Below, one piece after another: positions 28,579-39,350 of a stretch of 64,000 nucleotides of DNA; position 1 is the stretch's first letter, and every line of letters starts with the position of its first letter. Source of the stretch: Coemansia sp. RSA 487 (Eukaryota; Kickxellomycota; Kickxellomycetes; Kickxellales; Kickxellaceae). The notes beneath the pieces are model-generated. The model was not told where the DNA came from and ran no database searches. It saw only the letters and a list, made by a program, of their open reading frames with translations. The stretch spans positions 110,843-174,842 of the forward strand of contig JANBRJ010000029.1 of NCBI GenBank assembly GCA_027577595.1. Reading direction: 5' to 3'. Both the position numbers and the translations under genes were made by a program.

Positions 28579-30399
28579 ATGGCAGATCCCTTTGTTTCTT
28601 ATAGTACACTTGCCGGCGAAAACTATAAAGCTGGTCCTTCTATCGTAAATTCATACTTTGCAAACAAGGACAAAAAAGTAGAACTTGAGGATGCAGAAGA
28701 ACGCCGTCGTATTGGCAAGGCTTTTATCCACTGCATGGAGCTCCGCCAAAAGTATATAAAGCTTAGCTGCCAGTGCGAGCAGGTAACTGAAATAGATTGT
28801 GCATACGGCGACTTCAATTTTAGACTTGAAAGCAGCGGCATCTATGCGGTATACAATGAATCCAAGCAACGGGTTTCGTCAAGCCCAACATTCAGCGAAT
28901 TTTGCACTGATCTCGATTTTATTCTTGATACTATCGCAAACGGTCCCGTAAAAACGTGGGCTTACCGCCAGCTAAAATACCTGGACACAAAATGGCAGAT
29001 GAATGCCTTGGAAAACGAACACAAGGAGCTGCTTCAGTCCAGGGTTGTTCCACACAGAGACCTGTACAATGTGCGCAAGGTGGACGGGCATGTCCACTTG
29101 GCCAGTGCAATGAACGAAAAGCATTTGCTGCGGTTTATCAAGCACAAGCTAAAGAGCGAGCCCGACCGCGTTGTCATTGTTCGCGATGGCAAAACACTGA
29201 CACTGCATCAAGTATTCGAATCGCTCAACCTGACGGCGTACGACTTGTCGATTGACACACTCGACGTGCATGCTGAAAAGGACGAGTACCGCCGGTTCGA
29301 TCGGCTTAATCTCAAGTATAATCCGGTTGGCCAGTCACGACTACGCGAAATTTTCCTGAAAACAGACAACTATATAAATGGAGCCTTTTTTGCAGAAATT
29401 ACAAAAGAGGTTATTTCTGACTTGGAGCAAACTAAGTACCAGATGGCAGAATACCGAGTCTCAATCTATGGTCATTCAAGCGATGAATGGGACAAGCTCG
29501 CCACCTGGGTGGTCGATAACGATATATTTTCGGACAATGTACGCTGGCTGATCCAGATTCCGCGTCTTTACAACGTCTATAAAGCCAACGGCATTGTTTC
29601 TAACTTTGAGCAGTTACTGGCAAACATCTTTGGACCTCTGTTTGAAGTTACGCGCGACCCAAGCACGCATCCAAAGCTGCATTTGTTTTTGCAACGTGTT
29701 GTTGGTCTGGACTCTGTAGATGATGAATCCAAGCATGAGTGCCAGCTGCAAATGGATCTTCCCTTACCGCGCGAGTGGGATAACGACAAAGCACCGCCAT
29801 ACGCGTACTATTGCTATTACTTGATGGCAAATCTGTGTCCGCTAAATCAATGGCGTAATATCTGTGGCTACAGCACATTTGCGTTTAGACCACATTCAGG
29901 CGAAGCTGGAAGCACTGATCATCTGGCAGCAGCATTTTTATCAGCGCAAAGCATCAACCATGGCGCTCTTTTGCACAAAGTTCCAGCGCTGCAGTACCTG
30001 TTCTACTTGCAACAAATTGGACTGGCAATGTCGCCGCTGTCAAACAATGCGCTGTTTCAAGTCTACAAGAACATCCCATTCAACAAGTTTTTCCAGCGAG
30101 GACTCAATACCACGCTTTCCACAGACGATCCGCTACAGTTCCACTATACACGTGAGCCGCTGATGGAGGAATACTCTGTTGCTGCACAGATATGGAAATA
30201 TACAAGCGTTGATATGTGTGAGCTAGCAAAGAATTCCGTGATTCAAAGCGGGTTTTCAAAAGAAGAAAAGAGGCGATGGGTGGGTGAACATGGTCCCGAA
30301 ACGGAAAAGACAAACATCCCTGAAAGCAGACTCGAGTATCGCCATGCTACACTTGACAAGGAGAAATTAAAAGTTTTAGAAATGTCGAGATGCGGATAG
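28579..30399 (+). CDS. AMP deaminase
   Basis: 606 residues from MADPFVSY (ATG at 28579, GAAAATGG). The zinc site is DGHVHLASAMNEKHLLRF (His171, His173), with further blocks NLKYNPVGQSRLREIF, YQMAEYRVSIYG, WLIQIPRLYNVYK, FRPHSGEAG and LSTDDPLQFH. These are the canonical AMP deaminase blocks of purine metabolism (AMP to IMP plus ammonia). It is shorter than yeast Amd1 (about 810 residues) because the regulatory N-terminus is reduced. The catalytic core looks complete, so activity is expected with possibly simpler allostery. An AMP-sensing Snf4 subunit lies 26 kb away in the same window. Confidence 0.92.
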   Translation: MADPFVSYSTLAGENYKAGPSIVNSYFANKDKKVELEDAEERRRIGKAFIHCMELRQKYIKLSCQCEQVTEIDCAYGDFNFRLESSGIYAVYNESKQRVSSSPTFSEFCTDLDFILDTIANGPVKTWAYRQLKYLDTKWQMNALENEHKELLQSRVVPHRDLYNVRKVDGHVHLASAMNEKHLLRFIKHKLKSEPDRVVIVRDGKTLTLHQVFESLNLTAYDLSIDTLDVHAEKDEYRRFDRLNLKYNPVGQSRLREIFLKTDNYINGAFFAEITKEVISDLEQTKYQMAEYRVSIYGHSSDEWDKLATWVVDNDIFSDNVRWLIQIPRLYNVYKANGIVSNFEQLLANIFGPLFEVTRDPSTHPKLHLFLQRVVGLDSVDDESKHECQLQMDLPLPREWDNDKAPPYAYYCYYLMANLCPLNQWRNICGYSTFAFRPHSGEAGSTDHLAAAFLSAQSINHGALLHKVPALQYLFYLQQIGLAMSPLSNNALFQVYKNIPFNKFFQRGLNTTLSTDDPLQFHYTREPLMEEYSVAAQIWKYTSVDMCELAKNSVIQSGFSKEEKRRWVGEHGPETEKTNIPESRLEYRHATLDKEKLKVLEMSRCG

Positions 30400-32491
30400 G
30401 CACTATTACAAATTAAAGACATTGTTTTCCTTAAAGAAGTCATATATATCTGACTCTGCGTGACAGTAATTCTGTTTTCTATTCATATTATTTACTACAT
30501 TTTCAAAAATATTTGTTCGCGTACATGTATTTTCGAGTCCACTGTCAGCATTATTAGCGCGCAGAAACGCTAGTTTACTAATATGTTGTTACGATTGATT
30601 GAAATACGCGAGTGTATGTTTTTTATCAGTGACCTTTATATTTTGATTGCCAATTTTAAAATACAGGTTTTTTGACGGCCAGCTTACTTTTATTTGTTGT
30701 GAAAATCCGAGACTTCTATAAAAAGATATTGTGCATCTTCGGACCAAACCAACCACCCTTTTGAAAAAAGACAACAAGGTAAATTATGTCTAATCTGTCG
30801 ATGAACAGGCGGTGAATTTGAGTTGTAACAACAAAAAGCATAGCCAGGTTTTTGGGGACAATGTACAATAAAGTGCATGCATGCGCCAATTCTTGAGCTC
30901 ACATGATCGTCGCTTGTTTGAACCTTGGTAGTTTGCGATCAGCAGTCTTCTCGTCTGCACCGCATACGTCATTCCAAACAGCTGACCCAGTTGATGTGAA
31001 CGATCGTGACCAAAACAATGGAATTATCCATGTTACGTTAATACCTTTTTGATACACGATTTGCTCTGCTTATATTTGCCCCATTTATTAGATTTGTCAG
31101 GTTATGCTCAAAGGCGGGTCAGTCTGACATAGCCCGGTCGTGGTGCTGCACATTTTCACAGGGCACCACCTGCATTGCATGGGAATGTTTTAGCGCTCCG
31201 GTTGACCGACTAAATAGAGATGTACACTCTGGATAATCAACCTTTCCACCTTACCGCAGGCCAGGAATCATAAAAGCAGCCTGCCTGGTCCATATGACCT
31301 ACTAATAAATGTTGCATGATATGAAGCAGAGCAGCAGTAGATAGGAGCGGTTTCTACTGCTGTATTTGTTGCACTACGCTTACTGCTATTGCGCGCATTG
31401 GCTAAAGTTCCCCTCTTCCTCTTAGCTGCATTCTGTGCTTTCACTTGGAACAGGCAAATGAAAAGCAATTATGTGCAACACGGGGAAAACGCTAACCACA
31501 TTTGGCTATACGCTTCGCAGGCTCGCTCAAAACTGTGATTTTTCTTTTCTCTGAATTCAAGCCACGTTTTCCCAGTTTGCGCCAGACAGAAAAACTGCAT
31601 TGCTCTTTTTATGATGATGTAACAGATGCTCCAAAAGCAGCCAGTCAAAAACAGCCCCCATGATATGATATGGAGTGGTCTCCACGTTTAATAAAGCCAG
31701 TGCAAAAAAAAAAGAATGTGTGCTTGTGTACGTTTACAAAGCACTCCCTCATTTTCCCACCCAAGCATGTTCCACAATACGGCAGACTTCTTGGCAAGGC
31801 AGACTATAAATACACAGTCCTCTCTCGTTTCGGCGAAGCTGCCACACCTCAGATGTTTTTCTGTGTTCATCTCTTCTGGTCTGTTCAACCATCTCCCCAA
31901 TCGTAAACGATATAAATAAAACCTGTTTACCGTTATTATTATATTCTCGCCAAGAAAGAGCTCTTGCTTTGTATCCTTGCGACTAGAAAGAGATCCTCAA
32001 CGCGCGTAAAAGGTGTGCACTCTCTCGACACGCTTCTTTTCAGAAGGTCAAAAGCACATACTCACTCAAAGTGATTTTTGTGGTCTGTTTACTCTATTTG
32101 GTGCACCTCACTGTTGCGAAAAGAAGAAAAAGAGAATCGTTTGCAGCTGCGCCGCTCACAACTTTTGGGTGCTCCCTATTTTTATCCTGACACTGGTTTT
32201 TAGCATCTTGTCCGGCTTTTTTGTAGTTCAGTCCATTCCTCTCTCCTCTCCTTTCCTCGTTTGCTTGTTGGCTCTGTTCCGTTTTGTTTCACTGCACTTT
32301 CTGCTCCCTGTCTCTTTTATTTTACGGCACCGTTTTTGTTTTCATTTCTTGAGAAACCACCGATCCGTCCTTTATTTTCTTGTCCACGCGTGTCTTGCAG
32401 CACGCATAGCTAAAGTCTCGAATTCGAACAAAGTGCACCTTGCACTACATCGGTTTCAGCACGAAATAAAGACACCTATTCTCTGTACAGC
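30400..32491. other. Gene-free region upstream of the desaturase
   Basis: 2.1 kb. No convincing exon in either strand. A TATA-like TATAAATAAA at 31911 is followed by ~570 nt of pyrimidine-rich leader, with an acceptor-like GTGTCTTGCAG near 32400, so a spliced leader is possible. Confidence 0.45.
31911..31920 (+). promoter_or_regulatory. TATA-like box for the sphingolipid desaturase
   Basis: TATAAATAAA, 581 bp before the ATG at 32492, followed by a CT-rich stretch typical of a transcript leader. Confidence 0.4.
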
Positions 32492-33670
32492 ATGCCACCT
32501 CACACAACGGACACCGCTGCGTCCGCCCATGTCGCCTATCGCGATGACCCACGCCACCCGCTGTATCTGGGCACCTGGAAACAGCATCCAAAGCCCGATG
32601 CCAAAGAATTTATCCACGACAACCTCGAGGAGCCACATCGCAAGCGGCAAAAGGCCATCCTCGCAAAACACCCCGAAGTCCGCCAGCTCTACGGCAACGA
32701 GCCTTTGACGGCAGCAATCGGTGTAGCCGCGGTACTTGTGCAACTGGCGGCTGCCTATGCCATCGGCTGCGTGTGGACCGACATGCACTGGGCCGCTGTT
32801 CTGGCGATCGCGTACCTGATGGGCGGAACGGTTTCCGCGCTATACGGCGTCATTATCCACGAGGCCGGCCACAACCTTGTCTTCAAACGGCCGCTCCACA
32901 ACAGACTCACTGGGCTGATGGTCAACCTGCCAATGGTAGTGCCGATCTCGCAGTCGTTCCGCAGGTACCATCTGGAGCATCACCAGTTTCAAGGTGTGGA
33001 GGGAATGGACCCTGATCTGCCTCTTGACTCGGAGATTGAGCTCATCCACAACAACCCGCTGCTAAAGACGCTCTGGGTGTTCTGCTACAGCGCTATGTAC
33101 GTTGTGCGCGGAGCTGCGATGAAGAAGCAGCCTCAGCGCTGGGAGCTGATTAACTGGGCCATCATCATCTGCGTGGATCTTCTCATTGCACGCTACATGT
33201 CGGTGCGCTCTCTGGCTTACCTTGGAGTATCCGTGTTCTTTGGCTATGGCATGCATCCAGGCGCCGCGCATTTCATCCAAGAGCACTACGTGTTCCGCGA
33301 CGGCCAAGAGACATACTCGTACTATGGCTCTGGAAACATATTTTACCTAAACATTGGCCTGCACAACGAGCACCACGACTTCCCCCAGATCCCCTGGACG
33401 CGGATATGGAAGCTCCGTCGGATTGCTACCGAGTTCTACGACCCGCTTTACGCACACACCTCGTGGATCGGTGTGATTATCCACTTTATTGCCTCGCCCA
33501 TGCTTGGTCCGCAGACGCGCCTTGTCCGTTCCTACGACGCGCATAAGGTCGGCCGCAACGAGTACAAGGTCCCTCCCCTTCCTTCTCCTTCCTTGTCTGC
33601 CGTCAAGTCTACTACCGCAGCTGTCTCCTCTGGCTTGAAGAAGCGGCGCGACTCTGGTTCTGGCATCTAA
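32492..33670 (+). CDS. DES1: Sphingolipid delta-4 desaturase (dihydroceramide desaturase)
   Basis: 392 residues. The N-terminus carries the lipid-desaturase leader (DDPRHPLYLGTWKQHP). Three histidine boxes bind the di-iron centre: HEAGHN (residues 123-128), HLEHH (160-164) and HNEHHDFP (from 291). The spacing and the NEHHDFP block are diagnostic of DES1/DEGS dihydroceramide desaturases, which insert the 4,5-trans double bond at the ER. Four hydrophobic helices flank the boxes. The C-terminal ~40 residues are Ser/Lys-rich and end in KKRRDSGSGI. It suggests this fungus makes delta-4 unsaturated sphingoid bases, usually on the glucosylceramide route. Confidence 0.93.
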   Translation: MPPHTTDTAASAHVAYRDDPRHPLYLGTWKQHPKPDAKEFIHDNLEEPHRKRQKAILAKHPEVRQLYGNEPLTAAIGVAAVLVQLAAAYAIGCVWTDMHWAAVLAIAYLMGGTVSALYGVIIHEAGHNLVFKRPLHNRLTGLMVNLPMVVPISQSFRRYHLEHHQFQGVEGMDPDLPLDSEIELIHNNPLLKTLWVFCYSAMYVVRGAAMKKQPQRWELINWAIIICVDLLIARYMSVRSLAYLGVSVFFGYGMHPGAAHFIQEHYVFRDGQETYSYYGSGNIFYLNIGLHNEHHDFPQIPWTRIWKLRRIATEFYDPLYAHTSWIGVIIHFIASPMLGPQTRLVRSYDAHKVGRNEYKVPPLPSPSLSAVKSTTAAVSSGLKKRRDSGSGI

Positions 33671-34324
33671 GATACCAATAGGAGAGAGAAAGAGGGCCCT
33701 TTACTTCTGTCTACCTGATCTTTCTCAGCTCAGCTATATTCGTGCTCCCTTTTCAGTTTTTTTCTTATTTAAAAAAGTTGTGTACTATAAGCTCGACATC
33801 TAACCTTTTCATGCAAATCGAAGAAGGCACCAGATACATATTTGTATTGTTCGCGCCAGAACTAAGCCATCGGGTCTGTGTCCGCGTTCGGTATCTGCTA
33901 GTAAGATAATGTAAAATCTGTGGATACTCACTCATCAATATCCACACAAACTCTAGGATGTGGGAAAATAGGAATAGCAAAACCGTTTTTTCCTCCCCTT
34001 TCACTCCATTCTATGACGTCACCACCGCCAGGTTTCCCATGTGCCTGTTTTTTTTTCCAGAAAAACACTTTATTCTACGACTATCACATCTCTTTTCTTT
34101 CCAAGGTTTGTTTGGATTATTTCTCCCGTTTTTACAGTCGGTTTTCTGTTTTTTTCTTCTTCCAGAAAGTCTGGTCGTAATATAAATACTTTTGCTTTTT
34201 GAAAATCGAGCGCCAATATTTCTTATAAAAGGTGAAGGCAAATACTATTGTTCATAGGAATACAAACTCAGACACCGTTTTCATCTACTTCACCATTTTC
34301 AACACCAGCGGAGGCCGTTCTGCA
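33671..34324. other. Intergenic: desaturase to Nma111
   Basis: 654 bp. A TATAAAA at 34224 lies 101 bp before the Nma111 ATG. Otherwise it is T-rich with no coding signal. Confidence 0.45.
34224..34230 (+). promoter_or_regulatory. TATA box of the Nma111-like gene
   Basis: TATAAAA about 100 bp upstream of the ATG at 34325, a suitable distance for a short leader. Confidence 0.5.
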
Positions 34325-37300
34325 ATGGATATTTTGCGCAAAAGGCACACAAGAAACAAACAGAAAAATGAGGAGACCAGTGAAGAGGAATTTCAGAACA
34401 GCGAGGATCACAGGTACCAGGCAGTGCACACCCCCGTACCTGTCCGTCCCGGACGTCCACCAGAGAATGCATCGAGCGATGCCGAGCACAGCATCAGACG
34501 GCTTCTTTTAACAAGCCTGACCAACTCCAGAATCTGGCGGCACAAGTCTCTGGACCTGGGATTTCTCGACAACAACCGGTTCGACCAACTACCCAAGATT
34601 CCTGCCGACTTATTTGTCAACTCTGGTCACGTCTCACAGTGGCAGATGGCGACGGAGCAGGCGTCTATGGCGGTCGTTACTGTGCGTCTGTGCCAAGCTG
34701 CACCCTTCGATACAACTGGCGCTATTGCCACCGAGGCAACAGGGTTTGTGGTTGACAAGGAGCAAGGGATCATCCTGACCAACCGCCATGTGGCATGCGC
34801 TGGGCCCTTTGTTGGCGAGGCGGTTTTCCAGAACCGCGAAGAAATTAATGTGCATGCAATATACCGCGACCCGGTCCACGACTTTGGGTTTCTGAAATAC
34901 TCGCCCGGTGACGTCAAATACTATAATGTTCAGGAAATAAAGCTCGCGTCTGGAAATATACAGGTGGGGACAGATATTCGAATCATCGGGAACGACAGCG
35001 GAGAGGAGCTGTCTATAATGTCTGGTCAAGTGTCTCGGGTTGACCGCAATGCGCCTGACTTTGGCCCTATGACGTACAATGATTTTAACACGTTCTATCT
35101 CCAGGCAGCAGCAAGCTCGTCGGGCGGGAGTTCTGGAAGCCCAGTTATCGACATCCACGGGTGTGCTGTTGGGCTCCAGGCTGCAGGCAGAAACCAATCA
35201 GGCATTGATTTCTTTCTGCCACTGGATCGTGTCAAGCGAGCGCTAGAGTTGATACAGGACAAGAAGTCAGTGTCTCGAGGCGACATACAGGTTCAGTTCC
35301 TGTACAAGCCGTTCGACTATGCCCGCAACGTTGGGTTGTCTCAGGAAACAGAGGCGCGCTTCCGCACACATAACAACAAGGAGATTGGTGTCCTTGTTGT
35401 CGAAACAGTGCTTCCCGAGGGTCCTGGTGATCTTGCAGGCATGGTTGCTGGCGACATTCTTGTAACTATCAACAACAGAATTGTGACAGACTTTGGCGAA
35501 TTGGACGACATATTTGATAGCAACATTGGCCAAGAGGTCAAGCTACTGGTGGAGCGCGACGGCGAAGGCATCGAGCTTGTTGCATGCGTTGAGGATATCC
35601 ATGAAATCACCCCTCACCAGTACCTCGAGATTGGTGGGGCAGTGCTCCATGACCTGTCTTATCAGCTAGCACGATACTACTGTGTGCCTGTGCAAGGAGT
35701 GTTCGTGGAGCGCCCGTGGGGCATGCTTCCACTGGAAGACGCGGGGGAGGGCGTAATAATCGAGTCCGTTGACGACGAGCCGACGCCTTCGCTTGCAGAC
35801 TTTATCCACGTCGTTCGCAAAATACCAGACCGTGAACGGTTTTCGGTGGTCTATTACTCGCTGAACGACATTAACGAGGTGCACATTCATATTGTCGAAA
35901 ATGAACGACATTGGACAGACATGAACCTGTATACGCGCAACGACAGCACAGGAATCTGGGATCGCGAAACGATTGATTTGCCCGAGGGCAGATCCGAGTT
36001 GGAGCCACAAACAACACAGTTCTCGACTTCTGATAACCTAGTTACGCAGGGAATAATGCCGTCGCTTGTGCAAGTCCACTTTTACATTCCATGGATGATC
36101 AACGGGTTCCCAGTAAACAGACGCACTGGAACCGGTCTTGTTATAGATTCCCAGCGCGGCCTAGTCGTTGTTAGTCGCAGCATCGTGCCCTTTGAGTTAG
36201 GCGATCTCTCGCTGACTATTGCTGAGTCTGTGACAATACCAGCCAACGTGGTATACTTGCATCCAACACTCAATTTCGCCGTTGCACAGTATGACCCATT
36301 GCTTCTTGGCGACACGCCCGTGATCTCTGCAAGGATATCGTCAACACGAGTGGCTGAGGGCGACTCGCTCATTCTCCACGCCTATAACAACGGCAAGGGT
36401 CTGGGTAGCATAAGCACAACAGCCACAGCACTCGAGCCCATGAGCATACCAAAGCACTCGCCGCCGCGCTTCCGCTCGATAAATGCAGACTGGTTCAAGC
36501 TGGACACGCGAGTGGCAAAGAAATACAACACCGGGTTCCTCACCGACGCGGACCAATGTATTGTGCGCGGAATGTGGGTGTCATACGTAGACGATGAGGA
36601 CGAGGATGAGACCAACAACGAGTACTTTTACGGGCTCGATGCATGCAGCTTGCTCCCAGTACTCGTGCCGCTGTTAGAAACTGGCCAGGCACCGCGTCTC
36701 CGCGTTCTTGGCGTTGAGCTGACGACAATATCGCTTATTGAGGCGCGTCATCTTGGGCTTGATCAGACATGGATGGATCGGATTAGAGACAAATGCTCAA
36801 GACATCGGCAAATGCTTATGATTAACCGCGTAAACTGCCAAAGCAAATGCAGTGGAGTTCTGAAGCCGCTGGATGTGCTTCTTTATATTAACGGGGACAT
36901 TGTGACGCAGTTCACTGAAATCGACCAACTAGTGCGCAGATCCGACACATTGACGCTGACTGTTCTGCAGGGAAAGAAGATACGAGATGTCAGCGTTGAC
37001 ACGGATGAAGACAGGGGTGTGGACACGCAAAGACTGGTGCACTGGGCTGGCGCAATTGTGCACGAGCCGCACATGGCTGTGAGCCAGCAATGTCGCAGCC
37101 TCCCGTCAAAGACGTACGTATCGTACAACACGTACGGATCGCCGGCGTACACGGCAGAAATGGCGCCTACATCATTTATTACGCATGTGGGCGATGTGGA
37201 GACGCCCGATGTGGACGCATTTGTCGCTGCTGTGCGTAGCTTGAATAAAGCCGACGGCGAGCACGTCTACGTACGGTTGGTCGGGATGGATATGATCCCG

Positions 37301-37402
37301 GAGGTCGTCAGTGTAAAAATCAACACGCACTACTGGCCGACGGCAGAGCTGATCAGGGATCCATCCGCGCCAAGCGGATGGAAGAGAATTTCTTATAGCT
37401 AG
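34325..37402 (+). CDS. NMA111: Nma111/HtrA-family serine protease with PDZ repeats
   Basis: 1025 residues from the ATG at 34325 (an upstream in-frame GTG is ignored). The first protease domain has His155 (LTNRHVAC), Asp186 (VHDFGFL) and Ser270 (GGSSGSPV), so it should be active. PDZ-like modules follow (VVETVLPEGPGDLAGMVAGD; later GVLKPLDVLLYINGD). A second protease-like domain (TGTGLVIDSQRGLVVVSRS) lacks the catalytic His-Asp-Ser pattern and is degenerate, as is typical of this family. The two tandem HtrA-like halves and the ~1000-residue length match fungal Nma111, a nuclear pro-apoptotic and quality-control protease. A basic stretch near the N-terminus (RKRHTRNKQK) fits a nuclear localisation signal. 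Confidence 0.93.
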   Translation: MDILRKRHTRNKQKNEETSEEEFQNSEDHRYQAVHTPVPVRPGRPPENASSDAEHSIRRLLLTSLTNSRIWRHKSLDLGFLDNNRFDQLPKIPADLFVNSGHVSQWQMATEQASMAVVTVRLCQAAPFDTTGAIATEATGFVVDKEQGIILTNRHVACAGPFVGEAVFQNREEINVHAIYRDPVHDFGFLKYSPGDVKYYNVQEIKLASGNIQVGTDIRIIGNDSGEELSIMSGQVSRVDRNAPDFGPMTYNDFNTFYLQAAASSSGGSSGSPVIDIHGCAVGLQAAGRNQSGIDFFLPLDRVKRALELIQDKKSVSRGDIQVQFLYKPFDYARNVGLSQETEARFRTHNNKEIGVLVVETVLPEGPGDLAGMVAGDILVTINNRIVTDFGELDDIFDSNIGQEVKLLVERDGEGIELVACVEDIHEITPHQYLEIGGAVLHDLSYQLARYYCVPVQGVFVERPWGMLPLEDAGEGVIIESVDDEPTPSLADFIHVVRKIPDRERFSVVYYSLNDINEVHIHIVENERHWTDMNLYTRNDSTGIWDRETIDLPEGRSELEPQTTQFSTSDNLVTQGIMPSLVQVHFYIPWMINGFPVNRRTGTGLVIDSQRGLVVVSRSIVPFELGDLSLTIAESVTIPANVVYLHPTLNFAVAQYDPLLLGDTPVISARISSTRVAEGDSLILHAYNNGKGLGSISTTATALEPMSIPKHSPPRFRSINADWFKLDTRVAKKYNTGFLTDADQCIVRGMWVSYVDDEDEDETNNEYFYGLDACSLLPVLVPLLETGQAPRLRVLGVELTTISLIEARHLGLDQTWMDRIRDKCSRHRQMLMINRVNCQSKCSGVLKPLDVLLYINGDIVTQFTEIDQLVRRSDTLTLTVLQGKKIRDVSVDTDEDRGVDTQRLVHWAGAIVHEPHMAVSQQCRSLPSKTYVSYNTYGSPAYTAEMAPTSFITHVGDVETPDVDAFVAAVRSLNKADGEHVYVRLVGMDMIPEVVSVKINTHYWPTAELIRDPSAPSGWKRISYS

Positions 37403-37477
37403 ATGACTAGTTTATTCGCTTTTCAAAGTGTGTACCATTTGAAACTTTTTTTATAAAAAAAATCCATTAAGAAAAGC

Positions 37478-38119
37478 CTAAACGAATATAAACTTTACAA
37501 GTCTATTGTACGCGGCGTCGATATCGTCATTGATGACCTTGATATCACACGAGCCCTCCTGATTGCCGTACTCAATCTCAGTCTTTGCGGCCTGCAAACG
37601 CTTGAGAATGCTGGTCTCATCGTCAGTGCCGCGGCTACGCAAGCGGCGCTCAAGCTCTTCCTCAGAGGGCGGCGCAACAAAAATGAATCTGGCGCCAAGG
37701 TCCGTGCGTTTAACAGACTTGACTCCCTGTACATCAATATCGAGAATGCACACTTTGCCTGAATCGGCAACATCCTTGACCGCCTGGATAGTGGTGCCAT
37801 ACCGGTTTCCGGAGAATTCTGCGTGTTCGATAAACTCGTTACGCTCGATCGCTGCTAGGAACTCGTCGTTCGTTAGGAAATGGTAGTCCTTACCGTTGAT
37901 CTCGCCTGCACGAGGGTTCCGGGTCGTGTTGGACACACTGAAGCCAAACTCATTGGGATACTCGGCAAACAGGCGCTTCAGTAGAGTGCTCTTGCCCGTA
38001 CCAGACGGTCCAAAAACGACGATGGGCTTTTTTGTTGTGGTGGTGGGAGTCATTGTCGATAGAGTACGGAATGCAGACAGGGGCTTTGACAGATGAGAAG
38101 AGAGACGATTGATATACAT
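37478..38119 (-). CDS. GUK1: Guanylate kinase, possibly dual-targeted
   Basis: 213 residues. The P-loop is GPSGTGKS (residues 37-44), with GMP-binding blocks SNTTRNPRAGEINGKDYHF and EFSGNRYGT and the catalytic/lid region RLRSRGTDDE. It phosphorylates GMP to GDP. Before the kinase fold is MYINRLSSHLSKPLSAFRT, which is basic, hydroxylated and free of acidic residues, so it could be a mitochondrial presequence. A second ATG at 38053 (MTPTTTTKKP) gives a normal-length cytosolic enzyme. Leaky scanning or alternative transcription starts could therefore yield both forms. It is tail to tail with Nma111 (75 bp). Confidence 0.93.
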   Translation of the reverse strand: MYINRLSSHLSKPLSAFRTLSTMTPTTTTKKPIVVFGPSGTGKSTLLKRLFAEYPNEFGFSVSNTTRNPRAGEINGKDYHFLTNDEFLAAIERNEFIEHAEFSGNRYGTTIQAVKDVADSGKVCILDIDVQGVKSVKRTDLGARFIFVAPPSEEELERRLRSRGTDDETSILKRLQAAKTEIEYGNQEGSCDIKVINDDIDAAYNRLVKFIFV

Positions 38120-39350
38120 GAAGAGACGAATTAAAGCGACATTTTACCAGAAACAAAGACGAAAGAAATTCACATTCGTATTTTTGTAGGGATTTTTTAG
38201 AAGTGGTCCACAAATGATAGCAAGTGATTGGCTGTCCAGCATCAAGACTTGATCTCCATCAAATGGGATTCTCTTTTAAAAAGAGATGGAAATTACCTGA
38301 TCAGTAGTTTTTTCAAGTGCAAAATAATAGACTGTCCGCCTTCACATAGGCAAATTAGTATGAATGAATAACAAGAGCCAGTGGCACTGCAAATTGTGAA
38401 GATTCATCCTTTCATTTCCTCATCTGGAGCCAAAATAATACTTATTTGCGTATGTATCCAACCTGAAAAATATCGTCGTTTGAGAAAGGAGACCGGAAGC
38501 GTGTACTATGCAAGGAGCATCAGCGTTATAACAAGGCGATGGAGACGATGGATGCGTGGCGAATCCATCCTTTCGTGCATCCATTATGATCACATAAAGA
38601 TGAGATTTAGGCAACAATGCGAAAGGCAATACAGCAGTCCTGTGGATGGGTTGCGCTGAAACTACGTTTGGAATGGAAATTCGAAGAGACGGAATGCTGG
38701 AATTAGCAATTTAGGTAGCTGAATCTTTCTTGAATGTGAGGCGTTGAGTTGAGTTTTTAGGACCCGACCAAGTTGACCTTCTGTTGTGTGCCTGTTTGTG
38801 TAAATTCCCAGCAAGCAAGCAACAGCAGCGGCAAAAAGCTTTACTTATTTTAAGGGACTGATTTCAGTAGCTACGCTAATTCTGGTGTGCCAGTGCTTGC
38901 CGCGTGCTTTTTGACGAGACAGCCAGGATATACAACTGGTGTTGTTTTATCAGCATGCCTACGCTTGGCTGACTGGCCGGCTCAGCTAAAGAGAGCAAGC
39001 TGCTCTTTGGAACTTTCGCACTTGTGACTGTTGCTTTGGCAAGGACTTGCTTGTCTGCCGTCAACACAGTATTTGCATTGCAAATATCAGATATGGAGCC
39101 ACATATATCACAGTTAAACGCTGCCTGGCTAGGGAGAGCTTATCTTTTGAATATGCCAACCAACGCATCCCTTAGTCGGCGTACAGCTCTTCTCGCTTCT
39201 CCACTTAACGACCAGCTTGTTCCGCCTTGTTAAACTGGCTTCTGCTGTTTTGAGAAAAAAAGTATTACAACGACAAGCTTACTAATGTTTATCTTTAATG
39301 TCCCCTTTTCGCTGCGCCTTTGCATAAAATAGTACAAGCAGTATACAAAG
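38120..39350. other. Divergent intergenic region: guanylate kinase and uS7
   Basis: 1.2 kb shared upstream region. CT-rich sequence directly before the uS7 ATG is typical of ribosomal protein leaders. Short frames around 38381-38659 match nothing. Confidence 0.4.

Noticed and set aside
28579-30399. Possible inactive AMP deaminase because of the HVHL context
   Set aside because: Only the H-x-H pair is required; the following residue varies in active enzymes, and all other catalytic blocks are present.
30589-30902. Minus-strand frames in the AMP deaminase-desaturase gap
   Set aside because: AT-rich, interrupted, no matching family.
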